This document shows, one piece after another, positions 9,701-16,958 of a stretch of DNA of 18,018 nucleotides (position 1 is the first letter of the stretch; each line of letters opens with the position of its first letter). The stretch is from Polyrhizophydium stewartii (taxonomy: Eukaryota; Chytridiomycota; Chytridiomycetes; Rhizophydiales). The notes under the pieces are model-generated. The model was not told the origin of the DNA. It saw only the letters and a program-made list of their open reading frames with translations, and made no database searches. The stretch spans positions 1 to 18,018 of the forward strand of contig JADGIZ010000253.1 in assembly GCA_027604665.1 (NCBI GenBank). The letters are read 5' to 3'. The position numbers and the translations under genes are program-made.

Positions 9701-11374
9701 ATACCTGTCAAGCTCTTTGGACTGCGTAATCTGACGTCCTTGTGCGTGCATATTGGTGCGCGACGTCACTGCTCATGGGCTGACAGCACGTGGTGCAGGC
9801 GTATCGGCCAGAACAGGCTCAAGGGACCGATTTCAACTCGCATTTCGAAGCTCACACAGCTTGTCGAGCTGTAAGTTGCGATCGCCAGGCTGATTTGCAG
9901 GCACTGACTGTGTGCTGACAGCAGCACAACAGCGACATCTCTGGCTGCGGGCTGGATGAGATTCCAGGTGCCCTCGCAAGCCTCAAACAGCTCAAGATTC
10001 TGTGCGTTTCATGCGCAGCCATAAGGCCATGCATCCGCCACGGCAGGACTGACGTCCATGTGCAGCAATCTGTCGGGAAACAACATCAAGGAGTTGCCCG
10101 AGCAAATCGACGAGATGCAGCTGCTCGAGATTCTGTAGGATGCGCGTGTTCTTGCTTGCAGCACAGCATCTGATTCTGACACCAGCCTGTGCCTCAAGCG
10201 ACCTCTCTGACTGCCAGATCGAGAAGCTCCCCATCACAAGCATGCAGAACTTGCAGATCCTGTGAGCCCAGGAGCCACGACTTAGCTTCTGAAAATGCAC
10301 ACAGGCTAACATTACAAATCAGCGATATCTCCAAAAAACATCAAACTGGAAGTCTCAGTTCAGCAGCTCAGCAGTCTCATATTACTTGAGACTCTGTGAG
10401 TAATCTTGCTTTGAGTTACTGCATGAATGCCGATGCCTAAAATCGACGCTGTTCCAGAGACATCACAGAGACTGCAACAAAAGAAGTCCCGTTCTCATTT
10501 AGGGATCGAGATGTGCGTGTTATGTGAGTTTTCACGCCAGGCCCTGTCATGTTGGATGTCATCAGTCTGGCATTCTCTTGCTGGCTCTGCAATTGCACCT
10601 TACCCAGTGCATTCTATGCGTGGCCTGCATGGCATTCTAGCTTACAAGACAAAAGCCCAACAGAAGGCTGGAGCTACGTCAAGCCGGAAGACAAGGCAAA
10701 GGGGCACAGCAATCCTCCTGCTGAGCCAAAGCCTGAACAGACTGCCGCAGTAGCTAGGTTTGTCCAGCATATCGTGGTGCAAACCGTATAACGCAAATGC
10801 TGACAAGACAAAAGCCAAAAATGGAGACCTGAAATCCAACAAGAAAGAGGAGCTCAGGTTTGTCACAGCCTGCCTCTGCAGATATTCTGGGCTTAAGATG
10901 CTAACCTGTAGCGTTCATTTAGTCGACCCGATTCAAATAGTATTAAGGGCTTTCAGGTCAGCGCAGAACAATTTAAGGGCTTCAATGTCGCGGCCGAGCG
11001 ACAGGGCCTCGGTGAAATCATACAAATGAACATGAAAGGCGCGCTGACGCGGGCGGCAGACTTGCCCCCGCGTTAGTCGCTTGATAACGACAGACGACTG
11101 TGAAGTACCTTGTGCTCGGAAGACTACACGGACACCTCACCGTCAAAATCCTGACCATTCCGCCATTAGCTATCTGCAGAACAACAAGCTCATCGATCTG
11201 CCACGCGAGCTGGGCGAGCTGACGCAACTCAAAGACCTGTGAGTCGCCGCATCAGGATTTGGGTTGCATCTCCCTTTGCTGAGCCTCCGCCACAGTAACG
11301 TGAGCGACAACAAGTTCAAAGTTAGACCTAAGTGTCTTGACGAATTGCCAGAAAATGTCAGGGTCTTGGAGTAG
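6734..11374 (+). CDS. MLKL/HeLo-like bundle + pseudokinase + LRR protein (frameshifted in LRR exon 7)
   Basis: Proposed exons are 6734-7144, 7206-7484, 7556-8250, 8312-8766, 8843-9208 and 9272-9470. LRR exons follow at 9538-9609, 9670-9741, 9799-9870, 9933-10001, 10066-10134, 10199-10261, 10323-10395 and 10458-10523. Then come 10641-10757, 10923-11075, 11170-11238 and 11296-11374 (TAG). Residues 1-137 are Ser-rich and disordered; about 138-450 is an all-helical MLKL-N-like domain; about 468-735 is a pseudokinase; LRRs start near 802. The expected role, inferred from MLKL, fungal HELLP and plant MLKLs, is a sensor-switch-executioner that acts at membranes. Exon 10323-10395 has one base too many and reaches an in-frame TGA near 10386. 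Without that excess base the exon total is 3378 nt (1125 aa). The donor at 8251 (gtgccg) was chosen over 8243 because only it, or 8245, keeps frame. The ATG at 6734 lies 88 nt after the previous stop. The gene is either a recent pseudogene, a six-LRR short form, or intact with a sequence error. Confidence 0.75.
7206..8250 (+). other. MLKL-N/HeLo-like helical-bundle domain
   Basis: This spans two exons, 7206-7484 and 7556-8250, roughly residues 138-461. A charged amphipathic helix (REELLEKLKKAVDRI) leads into a series of predicted helices. The hallmark is the hydrophobic LEIASTIVNVAKVAADF followed by VPVPGL (residues 315-320) and another helix (AIGIIDKILKNI). Fungal MLKL-N-type domains carry a similar PVPGL turn before a helix that packs in the bundle. 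A long coiled-coil brace-like region follows (TKMNAQIESLRKKLDRIKELL, then helices rich in Met). In MLKL and HELLP this domain binds and permeabilises membranes after the C-terminal sensor is triggered. The similarity is judged by eye from pattern and position, not by alignment score. Confidence 0.65.
8312..9208 (+). other. Pseudokinase domain
   Basis: Two exons (8312-8766 and 8843-9208) carry a protein-kinase fold. The beta3 lysine is kept (FVIKEF, K506), with a helix-C glutamate in IEAEAH (E520 or E522), NHPNLLQLTG, and ARGLKYLHEQ. Then HGSL (603-606) stands where HRDL should be, so the catalytic Asp is gone. No DFG follows: VTKVLIVPAVGIG occupies the site. The APE motif survives as AAPE (653-656), as does the helix-F motif KHDIFSFGVMAL. 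The glycine loop is degenerate (EDKGGIF). HG in place of HRD is also found in mammalian MLKL (HGK). Phosphotransfer is therefore unlikely, and nucleotide binding through K506 is possible. The domain would act as a conformational relay between the LRRs and the helical bundle. Confidence 0.85.
9538..10523 (+). repeat. Eight leucine-rich repeats, one per exon, all introns phase 2
   Basis: Exons of 72, 72, 72, 69, 69, 63, 73 and 66 nt each code one repeat of 21-24 residues. Every boundary cuts a Leu codon after its second base, except the exit from repeat 8. The early repeats follow the plant-specific form L-x-x-L-x-L-x-x-N-x-L-x-G-x-I-P: GGIPEDLGRLTELRTL, REIPVKLFGLRNLTSL, then KGPI, DEIP, KELP and EKLP at the same place. 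Introns are 57-64 nt with CTGAC/CTAAC branch sites; the sixth acceptor is an unusual AAG. Repeat 7 is frameshifted and repeat 8 (LDITETATKEVPF) is degenerate. The regular phase means whole repeats can be lost or gained without breaking the frame. Confidence 0.85.
10641..11075 (+). other. Non-LRR insert between the LRR blocks (two proposed exons)
   Basis: Two exons fit the same phase-2 rule. Exon 10641-10757 codes a Lys/Pro/Glu-rich linker (LQDKSPTEGWSYVKPEDKAK and onward). Exon 10923-11075 codes the KGF repeat region. The intron between them (10758-10922) uses a weak gtttgt donor and a CTAAC...TTTAG acceptor; it holds what looks like a decayed copy of the first exon. The donor at 11076 (gtcgct) is weak. 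GC is clearly lower than in the rest of the gene. I do not recognise either piece as a known domain. Confidence 0.4.
10942..11001 (+). repeat. 30-nt tandem duplication coding a KGF decapeptide
   Basis: Two adjacent 30-nt units (10942-10971 and 10972-11001) code IKGFQVSAEQ and FKGFNVAAER in the frame that joins the flanking phase-2 exons. The units share KGF-x-V-x-A-E and differ by conservative changes, as expected of an old tandem duplication under coding constraint. It is followed by QGLGEIIQMN. Confidence 0.6.
11170..11374 (+). other. Terminal LRR exons and stop of the MLKL-like gene
   Basis: Exon 11170-11238 (69 nt) is a clean repeat, YLQNNKLIDLPRELGELTQL, entered and left in phase 2 like the upstream repeats. 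Exon 11296-11374 starts LNVSDNKF, keeps the N at the right place, and ends RVLE then TAG as a short cap. Intron 11239-11295 is 57 nt. Clean coding repeats after the degenerate middle argue that the gene was full-length until recently. Confidence 0.8.
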
Positions 11375-11882
11375 GGCTCAGAATGATGTATTATGGTCAC
11401 CAGGGAAACGCTGGAAAATGGCCAATGGGAAATAAAGGAAAATGCCCCGACACATCCATCACAGCAACTAAGATGTAAGCAATGCGGGGTTGGTGGCTGT
11501 GCTGCAAGCTACAATCTCACCAACATGCACGCAGCACTCCACGAAAGGACTAGTGCTACTCGGGCGAGCATGCCAGGTGGCGGCTGGCAAGACGCACAGA
11601 CGATTTCGTCAATGAATTCCGACGGCGCATGTGCCAGAATCGCCTTCAAAGATGAGCTTCGCACCTGGTTGGCAGCGGCATTCCTTGTAGTCGTGCCAAT
11701 GGACCGCGGAAATACTCTGGCAGAATGTGCCTTTGCCTCTACTTCCAAGATCGAGCAATGTTTGAGAGTATGGCTGGACAGTAAGGATGGCGCATTCTTG
11801 TTTGCGCTCCCGCTGTCTTGTCACTTTCCCCACTCTCTGCATTTTGGTTCTCCAGCTTCGCGTCTGTCCGCAGCACGCCAAC
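11375..11882 (+). other. Intergenic stretch (508 nt) before DNALI1
   Basis: This interval holds the presumed 3' UTR of the LRR gene and the promoter and 5' UTR of DNALI1. GC is lower than in the flanking coding DNA. A CCAAT box occurs at 11696-11700, about 183 nt before the DNALI1 ATG, and a pyrimidine-rich stretch precedes the start. An open frame from an ATG at 11393 crosses the region and runs on into DNALI1 exon 1 in another frame. It contains CKQC followed 15 residues later by HAALH, a faint zinc-finger (BED-like) pattern. I do not call it a gene, because it spans the poly(A) signal and overlaps real coding sequence. Confidence 0.4.
11431..11436 (+). promoter_or_regulatory. Polyadenylation signal of the MLKL-like LRR gene
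   Basis: AATAAA lies 57 nt after the TAG at 11372-11374, at a usual distance for a 3' UTR. It supports the gene ending there. Confidence 0.5.
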
Positions 11883-13127
11883 ATGCAGCCATCTCACTCT
11901 CTCGTGCGATACGACAATCCTGTCCTCGTGTCGCGAACCGACGCTGCAGCCAAGGGCGTGGGCGGCGCCGGTGCCGGTGCCGGCGCGGGCCGGCCGGCCG
12001 CCGCGGGCCAGCCGTCGCCGGCCGAGATGAAGAAGATGCCCGGCGGGCCAAAGAAGCTGCCTCCTGTCGACGACAAAGGCCGCGCCAAGTCGCCGACGCA
12101 GACCGAGGACATCCTCAACTCGATTCTGCCGCCAAGGTTCGCCGAGAACATGCTCGCAACGACAATGTCGCTGAGCGGCGGCTCGCTCCGCAACACAGAC
12201 TGGGCTCGCATCATCGCCCCGCCGGGCTGCCGAGTGCTGCGGCGACGCGAGCCCTGTGTTGATGGCGACGCGGATCTGGCCAGATCGAGCCCGCCGCCTG
12301 CGGGACTGCAGCGATTCCGGCGCTGACGCTGCGAGCGCGCCGCAGGGAATGGGAGGAGACGGGCCAGCTCTGGGTCCAGAAAGTGTCGAGCACGCCGGCC
12401 ACACGCCTGGACGTCATCAATCTGCAGGTGCGGCGTCGCTGACGCAGGCAACGCGGGATTGTTTGTTGAGACGTCGGCGGGCGATGGCGCCTCGCACCGC
12501 AGGAGCAACTCGACCACATGCTGCAGAAGCGGCAGGCGCGCGAGACGGGCATCTGCCCTGTGCGCCGCGAACTATACAGCCAGTGCTTTGGTGCGGCCAT
12601 CGACAGCGATGAGCGGCTCGCGAGATGGAGCACCTGTCGCTGACTGCGCGCGCAACCTTTGCAGACGAGCTGATCCGCCAAGTGACCATCAGCTGCCAGG
12701 AGCGCGGGCTGCTGCTGCTGCGCGTGCGCGACGAGATCCGCATGTCGATCGCAGCATACCAGACGCTGTACGAAAGCAGCGTTGCGTTTGGCATGCGCAA
12801 GGCGCTGCAGGCCGAGCAGGGCAAGGCCGACATGGAGAACAAGATCAAGGAGCTCGAGGACGAGAAGCGCCAGCTCGAGCAGACGGTGCTGGAGCTCAAG
12901 GCCAAGTGCGAGGCCATCGAGAAGCGCGAGAGCGAGCGCCGCGCCATGGAGGAGCGCAAGCACGCCGAGGAGATTGCGTTCCTCAAAAAGACCAACGTGC
13001 AGCTCAAGGTGAGCGGCGCCGTCGCAGCGCTCTGATGCGCGATCGCAGCGCTGACGAGCCCCGCCTCCCACCTTCCTCGCCTGTGCAGACGCAACTCGAG
13101 GGCATCCTGTCGCCGCAAAAGAAGTGA
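11883..13127 (+). CDS. DNALI1: Axonemal dynein light intermediate chain (DNALI1 / p28), five exons
   Basis: Exons are 11883-12136, 12346-12427, 12503-12590, 12665-13008 and 13089-13127 (TGA); together 268 aa. The introns are 209, 75, 74 and 80 nt. p28 is a subunit of inner-arm dyneins that links heavy chains with actin/centrin and is needed for flagellar beating. Matches to the family run end to end: MQPSHSLVRYDNPVLVSR at the start, EDILNSILPPREWEETGQLW across the first junction, RQARETGICPVRRELYSQCF, then RGLLLLRVRDEIRMSIAAYQ and YESSVAFGMRKALQAEQGK. A long C-terminal coiled coil follows (residues about 180-255), ending TQLEGILSPQKK. The length is close to animal DNALI1 (about 260). An Ala/Gly/Pro-rich insert at residues about 20-45 is the only oddity. 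Four of the five junctions restore conserved residues exactly, so the model is firm. Confidence 0.96.
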
Positions 13128-13196
13128 GCCCCTTTCGCGGAATGAAGTTCCCTCGACGCTTCGCAACCCCACTTCCACCAGCGCACGCGCGTGCAG

Positions 13197-15088
13197 ATGC
13201 TGTCGAGCTCCATCCTCGCGGGCCTCTACGCGGCCGAGTGCGTCGCCACGGCGCTGCTGACGATGACGGCGTTCGCGAGCACCCGGCACGTCCGCGGCCT
13301 CATCCCGCGCGCGCTGTCGCGCAAGCGGCTTGCGCAGGCGTCGACGTTCGTGACCGAGTTTCCGCAGTCGGCGCTGGTCGGCAAGCTGGCCATGGTGGCG
13401 TACTGCATGTCCAACGGCGTCTTTGAGCTGCCGGGCATGACGGCACTCTACTGGTTCGACGTGCTGCTATGCCTCGTGCTGTGGGGCCTGTTCCTGCAGG
13501 CGTACTTTGCCAGGTACCCGGTCTATGAGCAGACCAAGTTCTACAGGAACTCGACGTCGACGGAGCCGCCGCTGTTCTTCACGCAAGTGGCGCCGCGCGC
13601 AGGCTGGGCGGTCGGCGTGCCGGCGCGCACGCGGGCAGCCGGGCGGCCGGGCGTGCCGGGAGGCGCAGCTCGCGCGGACCGGCACGCAGCGCTGCGGCGC
13701 GACCGATCCTGTCGTCCGGCGCCTCGTTACCGCTCAGGCTCGCCTTGCTCGGACACCGGCTGACGCATCGCACTCGCACCGCACTCGCACCGCCCTCGCA
13801 CCGCACCACGCCGCACCGTACCGCAGCATCTCGTTCTGGTTCCGGTTCCTCAACCCCATGTGGGAGGCGTCCTCGCGCCACCTCGCCGTCTACGAAAGCA
13901 GTGCGTTGCCGCGATGTGCCGAGGAGCGCACTCGTGCTCCACGAGCGCTGACCCGCTGGCGCAGTCTGCTATGCGACGCCTGAGGAGATCGAAGAGGCCG
14001 GCGTCAAGGCCAAGTACCAGCTCTCGCTCGACATCTTCCACCACTCGGACTACCCCAAGAACCGCCCCGTGCTGGTGCGTGCCTGCGCCTGCGTCTGCCG
14101 TGCCGTCGGCGCCTTGCACGTGATTGTCGGCCGATCTGGTCACTGACGCAGCGGCCTCGCGCAGATCTACGTCCACGGCGGCTCGTACCGCGGCGGCTCC
14201 AAGGACTCGCGCCCGCCGCTGCTGTCGTACATGGCGCTTAAAAAGTACATTGTCGTCGCCATCAACTACCGCCTCTCGCCCTCGGTCAACTACCCGACGC
14301 ACGTCATCGATGTCAAGCGCGCCATCCGCTGGGTGCGCAACAACATCTCGCTCTACGGCGGCGATCCGTCGTTCATCACGCTGGTCGGCGTCTCGTCGGG
14401 CGGCCACCTGGCAACCATGGTCGCCCTCACCAGCGGCGAGCGCAAGTACCAGCCGGGCTTTGAGGACGCGGACGTGTCGGTGCAGGCGGTCGTGTCCATC
14501 AGCGGCGTGTACGACCTCACCAACTTCAAGAACCACTTTGGCTTCAACCTCAAGGGCTGGTTCAGCCGCGAGGTTGCCGGGCAGCAGGCAGACGACCAGT
14601 TCTTCCGCGACGCGAGCCCCACGCGCCGCCTCAAGGACGCCGAGACCAAGATGCACCTGACTGCCGCGACACCCGAGGAGAAGCAGGGCATCGCGCTGCC
14701 GCCCTTCATGGTTATCCAGTGCGTTCCCACCTGGCTGCTCGCGAATCTGGCTGCCGCGCGACACGCGATGCTGACGACGAGACGACGCGCAGCGGCCAGG
14801 CGGACAGCCTCGCTCCCATCTCGCACGTGCGCGAGTTCACAAGGACGTTCAAGCAGGTCACCAAGGCAGAGCTGTGCTACATTGAGCTTCCCGTGTGTTT
14901 CCCGCCAAACGCATCCTCGCTGCATCCCACACGCGCCATGCTGACAAACTGCGTCGCATGCCTCGCAGAGCGCCAACCACCTCTTCCCCCAGCTCTCGAC
15001 GCCACGCGGCCACTACATTGCGTACGGCATCGAGCCATTTGTCCGCGCCATGTACGAGAGGCACGTGGCCGCCCAAAAGGCGAAATAG
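13197..15088 (+). CDS. Membrane-anchored alpha/beta-hydrolase (HSL/BD-FAE-like esterase)
   Basis: A serine esterase or lipase acting on small acyl esters is expected. Exon 1 starts at ATG 13197 and codes two or three hydrophobic segments (residues about 5-27, 62-78 and 84-102), so the enzyme is probably a membrane protein. Later exons are 13827-13900, 13965-14074, 14165-14718, 14793-14892 and 14969-15088 (TAG). The oxyanion HGG is in YVHGGSYRGG. The nucleophile elbow is GVSSGGHLA. The acid is the Asp of HGQADSLAP, restored across the 14719-14792 intron, and the base is the His of SANHLF. NYRLSP and DVKRAIRWVRNN are typical of the family. The junction from exon 1 to 13827 is unresolved: conserved-looking coding continues to about 13600, but no good donor there keeps frame. 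A short exon may be missing from my model, or there may be an indel. Substrate unknown. Confidence 0.85.
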
Positions 15089-15344
15089 ATGGCGAGCCAT
15101 GCAACCCGCACGAGCAGACCATTTCATTCCCCGGCATTCGTCCCTCTCCCCACACCTGCTCTTTGTTTGCTCTCCCTGTTCAGCGCATTCTCTTCTGATT
15201 ACACGCATCTCTTCCTCATCCCCGAGCCACGGACACTGTCGCCATTCCGAACCTCGTTGCTGGTCGGGCGTCTCGCGCCGCCAGATCTGCCGCCATCACT
15301 AAAGGCATCTGATGATGCTGCCGCTTTCAATCTGCCTGATTCAT

Positions 15345-16822
15345 TCACAGCTCCATGCTGTCATTGGAGCGCACCAAAGCGGGCCTACTCGCGCCGCCGA
15401 TGGGCCACACACGCACGGTCCTGTCGTACGACACGCTGACGAGGGCGCTCTGCTCGCCGTCAAACACAATGTGCCTGACAAGCCCCTCGTGGCCAACGAG
15501 CTTGTCGACGATGCGACCCGAGGCAGCGTGGAAGACGAGGATGCTCCTGTTGTCGCTCGAGGCAAAGAGGTAGTTCCCCGAAGGATGCCAGCAGCACGAT
15601 GCCTGCGTGAAGCCGTCGGCCTCGACGCCCCACAGGTCACGCACGATGCGCGATGTTCGGGTCTGGAAGACAATGATGCGGCCCGACTTGGCGTCCGTGT
15701 AGACGGCCAGATGCGCACCAGAGGGCGACGGCGCCATGTGCACCGGAGTAAAAGACACCCACGCGTCGCCGTTGGCGTTGAGGTTGACGGGCGTGGCCTG
15801 GAGCGACTCGGCGTCGTCGAGGTCAATGTAGTGCAGGTTGTTGTCTTCGCGCACGCCAACAACGAGCGTCGGCGAGGGTGTGGAGGCGCTGCCGGCGCGC
15901 AGGATGCACATGGACTCGACGGCGCCTTTGAATGTGGTCGTGTGGCGCTTGGTGTACGACGGCGGATGCGGGCCGCCTGGGGCAGATGCGAGGCGGTAGA
16001 TGTTGACCGAGCGATCGTGCGAGCCCGTGACGAGCCACGAGCCGCAGGGCGAAAAGGCGCACTGCGTGACGTACTTGGCGTGGCTGCGGGCCCAGTCAGC
16101 CAGGACCGTCCGGGCGGCAAGATCAACGAGATGCACCGAGCCGTCCATGCACGCCGTGGCCGCGATGGTCGGGATGCTCGGGTGGACGGCGACGGCGAGC
16201 ACAGGCGACGCCGGATGGCCGAGTGTGGCGAGCAGCTGCCCCGAGGCGGCGTCGCTGATGCGCAGCGACTTGTCGGCCGACCCTGTAAGCAGCACGCGGA
16301 CGTAGTCGTCGGGCAGGGCGTGCTCGGGGAAGACGGCCGCGGGCAGGGTGGTTGGGGCGACGCAGAGGATGTTGGCGTGGTGGATGCCGTGGAAGACGCG
16401 GGCCGCGTCGGAGCTGGTGGCCAGCGGAGCCGCGCCGGGCGCCGGGACCAGCCCGCTGTCTAGGGCGCTGCGGGCACACGAGGAGAGTCAGCGCAGCGCA
16501 CGGCCGAGGCTGGGCGCGGGCGGCAGCGGCGCACGCACTCCTGGATCGCGAGCTGCTTGAGACTCGAGTGCAGGGTCAAGTCCTGCAGCTCCTCGATGAC
16601 GCCGACCAGCGGGCGGGACGTGAGCGGCACGAGGTCGGCGATGTCGGCCAGGGGCTCTGCGGCCTCGCGCTCGAGCGCCGCGAGCGTCTCGTGCAGGTTG
16701 TTGTCGGCGAGGAAGCCGCGGACGAGGTGCAGCGCCGTCGCCTCGACCCTGTTCGTTGCAACCGAGCTGAGCATCAAGTGGTGAAGCCGCTCAAAGTCGG
16801 ATCTGAGCCGATGCAGCGACAT
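15345..16822 (-). CDS. LisH-WD40 repeat protein (two exons, 468 aa)
   Basis: Exon 1 is complement(16539-16822) and exon 2 complement(15345-16467), with a 71-nt intron (gtgcgt donor, gctgac branch, cag acceptor) in phase 2. Residues 28-52 form a LisH dimerisation motif (ALHLVRGFLADNNLHETLAALEREA). A helical linker (IEELQDLTLHSSLKQLAIQ) is followed by a WD40 propeller that fills exon 2. Blades are visible at LLTGSADKSLRISD, ATACMDGSVHLVD, VTGSHDRSVNIYR, ASSDNRSILVF and SVSYDRTVRVW. LisH-WD40 proteins generally act as dimeric scaffolds, for example in chromatin, E3-ligase, splicing or microtubule complexes. I cannot place this one in a named family; it lacks the CTLH/SMU1-type sequence. It converges on the esterase gene (256 bp between stops) and diverges from the Nudix gene. 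The start at 16822 is the first ATG of the clearly coding stretch. Confidence 0.85.
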
Positions 16823-16958
16823 CAGCTGGCAGCATGCACTGGCGAGACGGCCGCATGCGAGGCGATCCAGAGGCGGCTTGGAAGCTGCGTGCGGGTGGGA
16901 CTGTCGGGCAGCGGCGAGGCGACACCAGGCAGCGCAGCTGCACCAGAGTTGCCCAAAG
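16823..16958. promoter_or_regulatory. Shared divergent promoter region, LisH-WD40 and Nudix genes
   Basis: Only 136 bp lie between the two divergent ATGs, so the core promoters and 5' UTRs must share or overlap this space. It is GC-rich. I saw no TATA box or CCAAT box in it. Co-regulation is possible but not shown. Confidence 0.5.

Noticed and set aside
10803..10857. Lys-rich coding exon (DKTKAKNGDLK)
   Set aside because: There is no AG acceptor in the phase needed to join the neighbouring phase-2 exons. It is better read as a decayed duplicate inside the intron.
13850..14764. 304-codon minus-strand frame
   Set aside because: It mirrors the esterase exons, which carry an intact catalytic triad on the plus strand.
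15312..16463. 383-codon plus-strand frame
   Set aside because: It is antisense to the WD40 propeller on the minus strand and has no recognisable sequence.
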